This document shows, in pieces, positions 1-6,497 of a stretch of DNA of 6,609 bases. Numbering within the stretch: position 1 is the first letter of the stretch; each line of letters starts with the position of its first letter. Both the position numbers and the translations under genes were made by a program. The notes under the pieces were generated by a model that was not told the origin of the DNA, did no database searches, and worked only from the letters and a program-made list of their open reading frames with translations. Source of the DNA: Bacteroidales bacterium UBA4318 (lineage in GTDB: Bacteria; Bacteroidota; Bacteroidia; Bacteroidales; UBA932); the NCBI GenBank assembly GCA_002393895.1, contig DGUE01000100.1, positions 1 to 6,609 of the forward strand, given 5' to 3'.

Positions 1-42
1 TCCATGGCCGGGACCATGTACAAAAGCCATAGCTGGAACAAC

Positions 43-90
43 AAAATGCGTACAAGGTCCCCCACATCTGGTTCCACCTTGTACATTTTT
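43..90. terminator. Inverted repeat downstream of nrdG, probable bidirectional terminator
   Basis: A perfect 9-bp inverted repeat, GTACAAGGT at 50-58 and ACCTTGTAC at 76-84, encloses a 17-base loop. After a 2-base bulge (48-49) the stem can extend by five A-T pairs, AAAAT at 43-47 with ATTTT at 85-89. On the minus strand it lies about 60 bases past the nrdG stop and is followed by GCATTTTGTTGTT, so it can end the nrdDG transcript. On the plus strand it is followed by ATTTTTGACTTTTT, a better T-rich tail, which would suit a gene converging from left of the window; a plus-strand frame does end with TAG at 30-32, but too little is visible to call it. The rest of 1-147 shows no gene. The terminator role is inferred from structure alone. 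Confidence 0.5.
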
Positions 91-147
91 GACTTTTTGG
101 AGCAACTAATGGGTGGTTCGAGAATCAAAAAGTGGCAGCGAGAGACG

Positions 148-663
148 TCAGGCCAGAGGATCAATCCCCTTACGCCAGAATCTGTACGTAATGTCTTCGG
201 CGGAAGCAGGGATGCCGGGCGAAGGTTCGCGGACAGGCAACGCACGGACGTGATACAGCCGCTGGTTGGTAGTGCGTTCGTTCAGCGGACCGCACTCCGG
301 GCGGTATGGGCCCAGCTTCACGTAATCGAAGGCATCCCAGAATTCCGGCTCGACCTCTTCGCGGCCGGAATACAGGGCAATTTCCATTGCCGGATGCTCC
401 GCACGGATGTGGGCGGCCAGGGCCAGAAGAGCCTCCGGATCACGCCCCTCCCCCAGAAAAAGGAAGCAGTTCACTCCAAAGTTGTCCGCAATCAGATGGT
501 CGACGATTGCAGGGGTAAGTTCCTCACCAATATCCAATTTCAGGAATGGAGAATGGCATCCTACGCAATTTCCCCGGCAGTTGCTGATATCGACTGCCAG
601 GGAAACACGGTCCGGAATCTCCTCCAGGACCACGGATGTCATCTGAGGAACGTATTTGATCAC
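148..663 (-). CDS. nrdG: Anaerobic ribonucleoside-triphosphate reductase activating protein (radical SAM)
   Basis: NrdG is the cytoplasmic radical-SAM activase that generates the glycyl radical on NrdD by reductive cleavage of S-adenosylmethionine. The 171-residue protein carries CRGNCVGC with C29, C33 and C36 in the CX3CX2C spacing that holds the [4Fe-4S] cluster. A glycine-rich LGEGRD segment follows at 70-75, in the place of the SAM-binding GGE motif of radical-SAM enzymes, with Leu instead of the first Gly. Near the C-terminus, LGPY and TTNQRLY match the usual NrdG end. The length is normal for small NrdG proteins. The start is GTG at 663-661, which overlaps the nrdD TGA as GTGA, so translation is probably coupled. 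This start gives an N-terminus (MIKYVP, then a beta strand, then the cysteine motif) that matches what I recall of Bacteroides NrdG; Met8 is the only nearby alternative. The stop is TGA at 150-148. Confidence 0.94.
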   Translation of the reverse strand: MIKYVPQMTSVVLEEIPDRVSLAVDISNCRGNCVGCHSPFLKLDIGEELTPAIVDHLIADNFGVNCFLFLGEGRDPEALLALAAHIRAEHPAMEIALYSGREEVEPEFWDAFDYVKLGPYRPECGPLNERTTNQRLYHVRALPVREPSPGIPASAEDITYRFWRKGIDPLA

Positions 664-2837
664 TTCTCGTTATAGAACCTGTGGTATGCCTCCTCCTGAC
701 GCATCTCACTGAAGGAAGATATCCTCTTCAGATAACCGATGACGCGGGTCAGGTAGTCCAGATTCTTGCTGCCGCACTTGGGGCACACGGTAAGGGTGTC
801 CTTGCTGATGTAACCGCAGTCGTTGCAGACTGTATTGCGGCAGTTGAAGGTGAAGTAGTTGGTGCCGTAGTGGGCGGCTGTGTTAAGCAGCTGCCTGTAC
901 TGATCCTTGCTGAGGTGCTCGGCAATGTTCATGTGGAGGGCGCTGCCGCCGTCCAGATACTTCACATATTCCTCGCCATGGAGCTTGAACTTGTCTATCA
1001 TGCTCAGCTTGTCATCCTCCGGATTGTAGAAATAGGAGGAATACATGTTATGCTTGGGAGAGACAAAATAGCCGTCCTTGCGGTCCCAGTTGTAGTTTTT
1101 GCCGGAAAGGTTCTCGCCGGGCACAAACTCGGTGTTGAACATCGCATCCTTGGTCCTGTCCTTGCGGTTGGCCTTGTTGATGGTCTCCAGGAGATTGTTC
1201 ACGAAGTCCTTGTACTCATCGTTCGGGGAGATCTCCAGCCCGAGAAACTCTGCGGCGTCGGTGAGGCCGTTCACACCCACGGTGAGGTACTGCTTGCGCA
1301 TGTCGATGAAGCCGGCCTTGTAGACGTCGAGCATATCGGCCTTCAGGAAGTCCTTGATAATCTCGTTGAAAGCAATCTGGTACTTGTGAACGCGCTCGGT
1401 TTCCTCGGTAATAGCATCGCTGATGTACTTGTAGAGGGCTTTCTTGTCGTAGTTGCCCTGCTCGAGCGGCTTGCCGGGCTCGAGGTCGACACGCTTCTCC
1501 CTCTTGAAGTAATCGCGCGCGGCATCCTGGATAAGACGGTTCAGGTTGATGGTCATGACCGACTTACTACCGGTAGCCACGGAAGCGGTGCCCATGGAGT
1601 ACTGGTGGGTGGTGTGGTTGTGCGCGTCGTCATCCTTCTGGATTTCGTTACGCAGACGGCAGCAGCTGGAAAGGCTGTCCGGACTGTTGGAAATGTAGCA
1701 GAAGAAGCTGTGCCCCTTTGCCCACATCTCCGCGGTGAAATCCGCATATTCCTTGTCGGCATAGTCGTCGCCACCGTCGGTGAGCAGGGCCATGGTCTCG
1801 ACCGGGAAGGTCAGGATGTAATGATTGCGCTCCTCGTTGAACCAGTTCATGAAATGCTTCTGAAGCCAGTTGAGAGTCTCCCACTTCGGGGCTGTGCCGT
1901 CCGGGAAGCGGAAATCGCCGAACACGCCTTCGAAATAAGGCTTGTCGAAGTATCCTATATTCCAGAACACGGTCTGGTAGCCGCGGTTGCCTGCGGGCAT
2001 GTTCATGGAGTGGACTACCTGCTGGAAGCAGTTGTCGATAACCTTGGTGAGGGTGCGCTGCTTGGCGTTGTTCTCCACCACCTCATCCAGCCTCTCCAGA
2101 TAATTGTCGCCATAATCCTTGCGGATGAAATAGTCCAGATACATGAGGAATTCGGGGGTAGCCACCGCGCCCATGAACTGAGAGGAGATGGAGTAGACGA
2201 GATTGATGAACTCTCCGCAGAAGCTCTTCAGGTCGGTAGGTGCGATAGACACGCCGCCCAGCTCACGCAGGCCGCTCACAAGGAAGGGGTACATGGTGAT
2301 AGCCACGCAGTAAGGATAACCGGGAGTGCCGCTCTCATCGTGCTTGTAGAGCACGTGGGACTCCAGGTCCTTGATGTACTGATCCGCCAGTTCAGGCCCA
2401 TACAGGTTCTTGATCTTGTCCTGCATGATGTAGCGGTTCTGCTTGATATTGTTCTCCTTGTAGAGCTCGGTTCCCAGCGTCACGATGTTCTTGCGGGTAA
2501 CATTGGCGTTGGCATCGAACTTGGAGCCCGTTGCAGCATTGGAGGCCTTGATATAGTCCTTGATGAAGTCGCGCTTCTTACGGAGGTCCTTGCCGTCGTC
2601 GAACTTCTGGATATACTCCAGAGCGGCTTTCTTATTGATTGACATCAGGGAGTCGACCACCTGGCGGCGGATCTCCTGACTGGTCATGTTGTTATAAATA
2701 TAAAGGTTGTCGGTAATGGACACCACCACCTCCTCCGGGCAACGCTGGCCGGTGGACTTGTATGTTTGGCGAATACCTTTCTTCAGCTTCTCAAGATCGA
2801 ACTCTTCGATGGTTCCATTTGTTTTCCTAACGTCCAT
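660..2837 (-). CDS. nrdD: Anaerobic (class III) ribonucleoside-triphosphate reductase
   Basis: NrdD reduces ribonucleoside triphosphates to deoxyribonucleotides in the absence of oxygen, using a glycyl radical installed by NrdG. The 725-residue protein is close to the E. coli length (about 712). Residues 1 to about 90 form an ATP-cone-like regulatory domain (starting VRKTNGTIEEFD). The barrel domain follows, with GYPYC at 173-177 (C177) and CYISNS from C380, followed by SSCCRLRNE with C392 and C393; these hold the candidate thiyl-radical and reductant cysteines. A C-terminal zinc site uses C671, C674, C685 and C688. The glycyl-radical loop is RVIGYL, so G701 is the predicted radical residue. 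The start is ATG at 2837-2835 with no Shine-Dalgarno sequence, and the TGA stop overlaps the nrdG start by 4 bases. All key residues are present and the gene looks intact. It is first in the operon, behind its own leader and promoter. Confidence 0.97.
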   Translation of the reverse strand: MDVRKTNGTIEEFDLEKLKKGIRQTYKSTGQRCPEEVVVSITDNLYIYNNMTSQEIRRQVVDSLMSINKKAALEYIQKFDDGKDLRKKRDFIKDYIKASNAATGSKFDANANVTRKNIVTLGTELYKENNIKQNRYIMQDKIKNLYGPELADQYIKDLESHVLYKHDESGTPGYPYCVAITMYPFLVSGLRELGGVSIAPTDLKSFCGEFINLVYSISSQFMGAVATPEFLMYLDYFIRKDYGDNYLERLDEVVENNAKQRTLTKVIDNCFQQVVHSMNMPAGNRGYQTVFWNIGYFDKPYFEGVFGDFRFPDGTAPKWETLNWLQKHFMNWFNEERNHYILTFPVETMALLTDGGDDYADKEYADFTAEMWAKGHSFFCYISNSPDSLSSCCRLRNEIQKDDDAHNHTTHQYSMGTASVATGSKSVMTINLNRLIQDAARDYFKREKRVDLEPGKPLEQGNYDKKALYKYISDAITEETERVHKYQIAFNEIIKDFLKADMLDVYKAGFIDMRKQYLTVGVNGLTDAAEFLGLEISPNDEYKDFVNNLLETINKANRKDRTKDAMFNTEFVPGENLSGKNYNWDRKDGYFVSPKHNMYSSYFYNPEDDKLSMIDKFKLHGEEYVKYLDGGSALHMNIAEHLSKDQYRQLLNTAAHYGTNYFTFNCRNTVCNDCGYISKDTLTVCPKCGSKNLDYLTRVIGYLKRISSFSEMRQEEAYHRFYNEK

Positions 2838-2886
2838 AGAATCAATAGGTTACAAGGTTTTATTATATGGGGTCAATCACGTCGGG

Positions 2887-2934
2887 GGCTAAAAATGCCG
2901 AGTTGCAACAACAACCCGAACCTCATTTTTTGCC
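2887..2934 (-). promoter_or_regulatory. Long hairpin in the nrdD 5' leader
   Basis: The stretch folds into one extended hairpin. The outer stem pairs 2887-2897 (GGCTAAAAATG) with 2924-2934 (CATTTTTTGCC) over 11 positions with a single mismatch. The inner stem pairs 2899-2905 with 2912-2918 over 7 positions including one G-U pair, with a 6-base loop. An asymmetric internal loop of 1 and 5 bases separates them. If transcription starts just after the -7-like box at 2947-2954, this hairpin sits at the very 5' end of the nrdD message, about 50 bases before the ATG. On the minus strand no T-run follows, so it is unlikely to be an attenuator; an mRNA-stabilising or regulatory leader is more plausible. 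It matches no riboswitch class that I recognise. The plus strand does have TTTTT after it (2935-2939), but nothing visible is transcribed that way. Confidence 0.45.
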
Positions 2935-2946
2935 TTTTTCCGGTAA

Positions 2947-2954
2947 CAAAGTTA
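2947..2954 (-). promoter_or_regulatory. Candidate -7 promoter box for nrdDG
   Basis: On the minus strand this reads TAACTTTG, a full match to the Bacteroidota -7 consensus TAnnTTTG, 109 bases upstream of the nrdD ATG and immediately after the pepD terminator hairpin. I see no convincing TTTG -33 element about 20 bases further upstream. The box lies inside a small perfect palindrome, GTAAC-AAA-GTTAC at 2943-2955, which might be chance or a protein-binding site. A TATAAT-like string nearer the ATG is an alternative that I consider less likely in this phylum. Confidence 0.4.
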
Positions 2955-2956
2955 CT

Positions 2957-2987
2957 AAAAGAGGAGACACTTCGGGTGCCTCCTCTT
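2957..2987 (-). terminator. Rho-independent terminator of the acyltransferase-DUF4831-pepD unit
   Basis: The 12-position stem AAGAGGAGACAC (2959-2970) pairs with GTGCCTCCTCTT (2976-2987) with one mismatch, around the 5-base loop TTCGG. Read on the minus strand it comes 51 bases after the pepD stop and ends in CTCTTTTAG, a short U-tract partly inside the stem. It is the only strong hairpin between pepD and nrdD and separates the two transcription units. The A-run flanking the other side (AAAA at 2989-2992) is too weak to matter for minus-strand termination. Confidence 0.7.
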
Positions 2988-3000
2988 GAAAAGTTATCAA
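2986..3000. promoter_or_regulatory. Symmetric TTGA-N7-TCAA element, possible Crp/Fnr-type operator
   Basis: TTGAAAAGTTATCAA is an odd-length palindrome with 12 of 14 non-central positions symmetric. It resembles the FNR/CRP-family half-sites TTGA and TCAA but is one base longer than the FNR spacing (TTGAT-N4-ATCAA). Its centre is about 40 to 45 bases upstream of the nrdD -7-like box, a position compatible with activation, and it overlaps one arm of the pepD terminator by two bases. An oxygen-responsive site in front of an anaerobic reductase would make sense, but AT-rich palindromes arise easily by chance, so this is only a suggestion. Confidence 0.2.
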
Positions 3001-3038
3001 CACTTAACTAACAATCCAGTTTCAGTGTCTATGCATTG

Positions 3039-4490
3039 CTATTTTTCCGGGATGTCTTTCAAAACCTCGACGAGGAAGTCCCAAGCCTTCTGCACGGAAG
3101 GAATGTAGCAGCGTTCATCCGGGGAATGGGGGCTCTTGAGGGTAGGCCCGCAGGAAATCATGTCGAGGCCGGGATAGATGCCGCCTATGATTCCGCATTC
3201 CAGGCCGGCGTGAATGGCCATCACTTCCGGCTCCTTGCCGTAAAGCTTCTTGTAGGACTGCTTCATCACATGCAGGATCACGCTCTTGTCGTCCGGAGCC
3301 CATCCGGAATAGCCGCCAACGAAGCGCGTCTTTATGCCGGCATTGCCCAGCACGGCTGAAATCTTGCGGGAAAGGGCCAGCTTGGCGCTGTCGATGAAGC
3401 TGCGCATCAGGGTTACTATGGAAACCTTTCCGCCGGCTATCTTCACGATTGCCAGGTTGTTGGATGTCTCCACGGTGCCTGGCATGGTCTGCGACATACG
3501 CTCCACTCCGTCCGGGCAGGCCAGAACCGCTCCCACCAGCCTGCAGGCCTCATCTTCCTTAACATATCCCTTGTTGAAAACGGAAGGTATGAGGGAGATG
3601 CTCATGTCGGGATCGGTGTGCCCGAACTCATCGAATATCTCGCGTGCAGTCTTGCGCACGAGACGTGCCACCTGCATGGGATTCTTGACATAGAGCAGCA
3701 CTTCCGCCTCGCGGGGGATGGCGTTGCGCATGTTGCCGCCGGTGAACTCCACCAGCTTGGTGTCGGTCTTTGCGAGGATGAGGTCGGTCAGGCGCGCGGC
3801 GATGCGGTTTGCGTTGGCGCGGCAGAGGATGATATCCATTCCGGAATGACCTCCCTGGCAACCCTTAACCTGCAGTGAATAAGCCTCATAGCCCTTGGGA
3901 CGGCGAATCTTGGTGTAGCGCCCGCTGCCTTCGGTGTCCATTCCTCCGGCGCAGCCCACATAGAGCTCGCCCTCGGTTTCGGAGTCGAGGTTGATGAGGA
4001 TATCTCCCTTAAGCACACCGGGCTCCAGCTTGTTGGCACCGGTCATTCCGGTTTCCTCATCGTAGGTGATGAGGATTTCGATGGGGCCGTGCTTGAGGTC
4101 TTTGCTTTCCGCCACGGCCATCGCCATGGCTACACCCATGCCGTCGTCGGCACCCAGGGTCGTGCCCTTGGCCTTGACCCACTCACCGTCGATCCAGGTT
4201 TCGATGGGATCGGTGAGGAAGTCGTGCTTCACGTCGTTGTTCTTCTGGGGAACCATGTCCATGTGGCCCTGGAGGATAACGGTCTTGCGATTCTCATAGC
4301 CGGGAGTGGCGGGGACTTTCATTATTACGTTTCCTGTGGCGTCCGCGAATGATTCCACCCCATGCTCCTTACCCCATTTGAGGAGGAAGGCACGCACCTT
4401 CTCTTCATGCTTGGAAGGACGGGGATAGCGGGTCAGCTGGTAGAAATTATTCCAGACGAGTGCGGGTTTAAGATCTTTGATGGTTGACAT
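3039..4490 (-). CDS. pepD: Aminoacyl-histidine dipeptidase (Xaa-His dipeptidase, M20 family)
   Basis: PepD is a cytoplasmic two-zinc dipeptidase that cleaves unspecific dipeptides including Xaa-His (carnosine-type) substrates. At 483 residues it matches E. coli PepD (about 485). The complete M20 active site is visible: H76 and catalytic D78 in QGHMDMV, bridging D115 in GADDG, catalytic base E145 and ligand E146 in YDEETGM, D169 in LDSE, and H455 in SPHSPDE. The spacings agree closely with the known Vibrio PepD ligands. A lid/dimerisation domain lies between, carrying GGHSGMD (H215); the catalytic domain resumes towards MAIHAGLECG (H427). The ATG at 4490-4488 is 12 bases after the TAA of the DUF4831 gene, with no Shine-Dalgarno sequence; the stop is TAG at 3041-3039. 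It is the last gene of its transcription unit and is followed by a hairpin terminator. Peptides brought in by the divergent POT transporter are plausible substrates. Confidence 0.96.
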   Translation of the reverse strand: MSTIKDLKPALVWNNFYQLTRYPRPSKHEEKVRAFLLKWGKEHGVESFADATGNVIMKVPATPGYENRKTVILQGHMDMVPQKNNDVKHDFLTDPIETWIDGEWVKAKGTTLGADDGMGVAMAMAVAESKDLKHGPIEILITYDEETGMTGANKLEPGVLKGDILINLDSETEGELYVGCAGGMDTEGSGRYTKIRRPKGYEAYSLQVKGCQGGHSGMDIILCRANANRIAARLTDLILAKTDTKLVEFTGGNMRNAIPREAEVLLYVKNPMQVARLVRKTAREIFDEFGHTDPDMSISLIPSVFNKGYVKEDEACRLVGAVLACPDGVERMSQTMPGTVETSNNLAIVKIAGGKVSIVTLMRSFIDSAKLALSRKISAVLGNAGIKTRFVGGYSGWAPDDKSVILHVMKQSYKKLYGKEPEVMAIHAGLECGIIGGIYPGLDMISCGPTLKSPHSPDERCYIPSVQKAWDFLVEVLKDIPEK

Positions 4491-4502
4491 AGTGTGTTAT
4501 GC

Positions 4503-5498
4503 TTATTTGGTTTTGTATATCGGGTAACTGGCCACGATGCCCAGCTGATAGACGGGCACGCGGGTCTGCAGGAGGGTCGACATCCCGTCCGAAAGGCGGC
4601 AGCCGCAGACTGCAGGGATGCGGTACTTGATTTCCTGGACAGGCTTGGCCTTGTTGTCCACTACGGGAGCCGGGGAGACCTCCTCGACATTAAGCTGAAG
4701 GAAAAAAGGTTTTCCGGACACATTGTCCGCAGGCACCAGGCCTTCCTCGTCGGACAGGCGGAATGCGATGTATGTCTGGTTCTTGCGGGCCACAGGTATC
4801 ACCTCGAAACTGGCTGTCTGGGAGCCGTACTCGCTATATCCCATGAACAGGGTAAGATAATCCTGTTCCAGCTTGCTCAAAGCGTCTATAGTGGCCTTCA
4901 TGGCTTCGCCGCTGTACGTGGCATCGGTCTGGCCTACGAGTATCTTGTACTTGTTCTCACGGATCTCGAATATCTTGTCGGCCACTTCCTTAGCCTTCAC
5001 TTCCGTGGTCTTCTCCACGATAACACGCTGTCGCACAGCGTGATTGTCGGCCTCGTAGAGGGTGTTGGTGCGCTCGGTGAGATTGGCAGGGATGCCTTTG
5101 TCCGAGAATCCCGTCCCCTTCCCCACAGGGTATTTCCAGCCCTTGTCGGAGGTATAGGCTCCTGCCGGCCCGGACACCAGGCCCTGGCTGGTAAGCTGGA
5201 GGAAGAGCGGATGGCTCTGCGAATTCATGACAAAAGAAAAGCGCTGGCTCTGGTCCGCCTCGACTGCAGGCACCATCTTAACGGATGTTACGGTGTAGGA
5301 AACACGATCGTGCAGCTCTGCCTTCACCCCCAGGTACTTCTGCGCGTACTGGGCATAGGGCCCGGCGTAGAACTGCTCCCTCTGAGCCTCCACATTGAAG
5401 ACCAGCACGGTCTGCGGCATCGAATACGACACATTGCCCTGGGCCCTGCCCAGAAGCGATGAAAGCATTGCGAATGCTATAAGAATCGTCTTTTTCAT
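4503..5498 (-). CDS. Secreted DUF4831 family protein, function unknown
   Basis: The 331-residue protein begins with a signal peptide: MKK, a hydrophobic stretch at about 4-16, then LLGRAQG with probable signal peptidase I cleavage near A19. There is no lipobox cysteine, so it should be periplasmic or outer-membrane associated rather than a lipoprotein. Features typical of Bacteroidota DUF4831 proteins, as I recall them, are the early strand around MPQTVLVFNVE, the AQYAQKYLGV segment (about 49-58) and the C-terminal KYRIPA followed by PVYQLGIVASYP. The middle (about 140-215) is charged and may be helical. A CGC pair at C298 and C300 next to YRIPA is unusual-looking and could bind metal or form a disulfide; that is speculation. 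The ATG is 1 base after the acyltransferase stop (TGA-T-ATG), so the two are co-translated. No enzymatic motif is visible and the family role is not known to me. Confidence 0.85.
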   Translation of the reverse strand: MKKTILIAFAMLSSLLGRAQGNVSYSMPQTVLVFNVEAQREQFYAGPYAQYAQKYLGVKAELHDRVSYTVTSVKMVPAVEADQSQRFSFVMNSQSHPLFLQLTSQGLVSGPAGAYTSDKGWKYPVGKGTGFSDKGIPANLTERTNTLYEADNHAVRQRVIVEKTTEVKAKEVADKIFEIRENKYKILVGQTDATYSGEAMKATIDALSKLEQDYLTLFMGYSEYGSQTASFEVIPVARKNQTYIAFRLSDEEGLVPADNVSGKPFFLQLNVEEVSPAPVVDNKAKPVQEIKYRIPAVCGCRLSDGMSTLLQTRVPVYQLGIVASYPIYKTK

Positions 5499-5499
5499 A

Positions 5500-6432
5500 T
5501 CATTTCCAGCGTTTGTGAGTCCAGAGATAGTTCCAGGGCTGCGCCTGGATGTCTTTCTCCAGCTCTGCGTAATACATTTCCATTATCTTTTCCGGCGTGT
5601 AGTCCGCCGCGTTGGCGCAAAGAGGAACGAACTCCACGGTGTAACGCCCCGGGCCCTCGTCTATCCAGCGGAGATAGTTCACGCTCATTCCGAACTTGCA
5701 TGCAAGGGCCGCGCCGCCGGTCATGGCCATCGTTTCCTGATTGAGGAACTTGCCCACATTGTGCTTGGTGGCGATGTGGTAGGGATACTGGTCCGTGGGG
5801 AAGATGTAGATGAATTTCTGCCTGCGGTGCGCTATGGCAAAGCGGAAAACCTCCAGCGACTCCAGATATCCGTCGAAACCGGTATCCTTTATGGGATTGC
5901 AGCGGTTGTCGGCCATCACGCGGTCCCAGAGCTTGCTCTTGAGCCGGCGATACACGACTCCTATCTCCTCCGGACCGGAGCTGAGAGGCACATCAGGATT
6001 GTGGTTGTAGCTGAACCATCCGCCCAGAAGCTCCCAGTTGCCTGCATGGCTGGAGAGAACCATGACATTTGTGCTCTTTTCGTACACTTCGTTGAACACT
6101 TCCGGGTTGCCTATATGCACGATACGGGACTCGTTAAGGCGCTCCCTTCCCCGGGCATTCTTGCATCCGCCGAACCACAGAGCTTCGGCAATGATGTTTC
6201 CCAGATGGCCGTAGCATTTCTTTGCCAGTTCCTGTATCTCTCCATATTTCAATTCCGGAAAACTGCGGGACAGGTTGGTGATTACCACATCCCTGCGATA
6301 GCGGAAAACCGCACGCAGCAGCCAGCTGACGAATCTGCCGAAGGCAAAGTGGAAGCTGAGAGGCAGCCTGGCGAACAGGCCCATCAACCCTTCCACCAGA
6401 ACGACTCCTATGGAACGTTTCTCTTGTTGCAT
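5500..6432 (-). CDS. Lipid A biosynthesis-type lysophospholipid acyltransferase (LpxL/HtrB family)
   Basis: This inner-membrane acyltransferase belongs to the family that adds secondary acyl chains to lipid A. The 310-residue length is typical. An N-terminal hydrophobic helix (about 8-45) precedes YRRDVVITNL, the usual arginine- and asparagine-containing segment. The catalytic HX4E motif is SSHAGNWE, with H129 and E134. Further family landmarks are VVYRRLKSKLWD (159-170), FPTDQYPY (211-218) and the C-terminal YLWTHKRWK. The ATG at 6432-6430 is the first in frame; Met17 is an alternative if the first start is not used. It leads the unit with the DUF4831 gene and pepD. A -7-like box ends only 6 bases before the ATG, implying a very short or absent leader. 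Family assignment is firm, but which acyl position or lipid is modified cannot be told; ornithine- or glycine-lipid acyltransferases are less likely alternatives. Confidence 0.93.
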   Translation of the reverse strand: MQQEKRSIGVVLVEGLMGLFARLPLSFHFAFGRFVSWLLRAVFRYRRDVVITNLSRSFPELKYGEIQELAKKCYGHLGNIIAEALWFGGCKNARGRERLNESRIVHIGNPEVFNEVYEKSTNVMVLSSHAGNWELLGGWFSYNHNPDVPLSSGPEEIGVVYRRLKSKLWDRVMADNRCNPIKDTGFDGYLESLEVFRFAIAHRRQKFIYIFPTDQYPYHIATKHNVGKFLNQETMAMTGGAALACKFGMSVNYLRWIDEGPGRYTVEFVPLCANAADYTPEKIMEMYYAELEKDIQAQPWNYLWTHKRWK

Positions 6433-6438
6433 AGTTCA

Positions 6439-6446
6439 CAAATATA
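6439..6446 (-). promoter_or_regulatory. -7 promoter box for the acyltransferase-DUF4831-pepD unit
   Basis: Minus strand TATATTTG matches the Bacteroidota -7 consensus TAnnTTTG exactly. Only 6 bases (TGAACT) separate it from the ATG, so the predicted transcript start falls at or next to the start codon. No clear TTTG -33 element is visible at about 20 bases upstream. The identical box for the opposite strand lies 43 bases away. Confidence 0.5.
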
Positions 6447-6489
6447 GCCAAAATCGGGAAAAAGCGCTGCGCAAATCCCCATTATTTAT

Positions 6490-6497
6490 TATATTTG
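6490..6497 (+). promoter_or_regulatory. -7 promoter box for the POT transporter gene
   Basis: Plus strand TATATTTG matches TAnnTTTG exactly and lies 32 bases before the ATG at 6530, giving a leader of roughly 25 to 30 bases. A -33 TTTG is not evident. Between this box and the divergent one lies a GC-rich odd palindrome, GCGC-T-GCGC at 6464-6472, in otherwise AT-rich DNA; it could be a shared operator but is too short to assert. Confidence 0.5.

Noticed and set aside
2..18. Short repeat CATGG/CCATG around CCGGGA at the left edge.
   Set aside because: Only 5 pairs, no T-tail, and close to the window edge; indistinguishable from chance.
110..130. GGTTCGAGAATC resembles a tRNA T-loop.
   Set aside because: The flanking 5-base arms do not pair, and no D-arm, anticodon arm or acceptor stem can be formed upstream.
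4..675. A plus-strand open frame covering the left intergenic region and nrdG.
   Set aside because: It runs through the inverted repeat and antisense to nrdG, and its translation resembles no known protein.
681..2642. A 653-codon open frame on the plus strand opposite nrdD.
   Set aside because: Its translation is a monotonous Val/Leu/Glu/Ala-rich string with no recognisable domain, and it lies entirely antisense to an intact nrdD with all catalytic residues. It is a by-product of GC-rich codon use.
2935..2939. T-run after the nrdD leader hairpin on the plus strand, looking like a plus-strand terminator.
   Set aside because: No plus-strand gene leads into it: the sequence to the left is antisense to nrdD. 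It is better explained as part of the minus-strand leader.
4494..5462. A 322-codon plus-strand open frame opposite the DUF4831 gene.
   Set aside because: The minus-strand gene has a signal peptide, family landmarks and tight operon spacing; the antisense frame shows none of these.
5395..6447. A 350-codon plus-strand open frame opposite the acyltransferase.
   Set aside because: It is antisense to a gene with a complete HX4E motif and the family C-terminus, and it spans two real genes' boundaries plus part of the promoter region.
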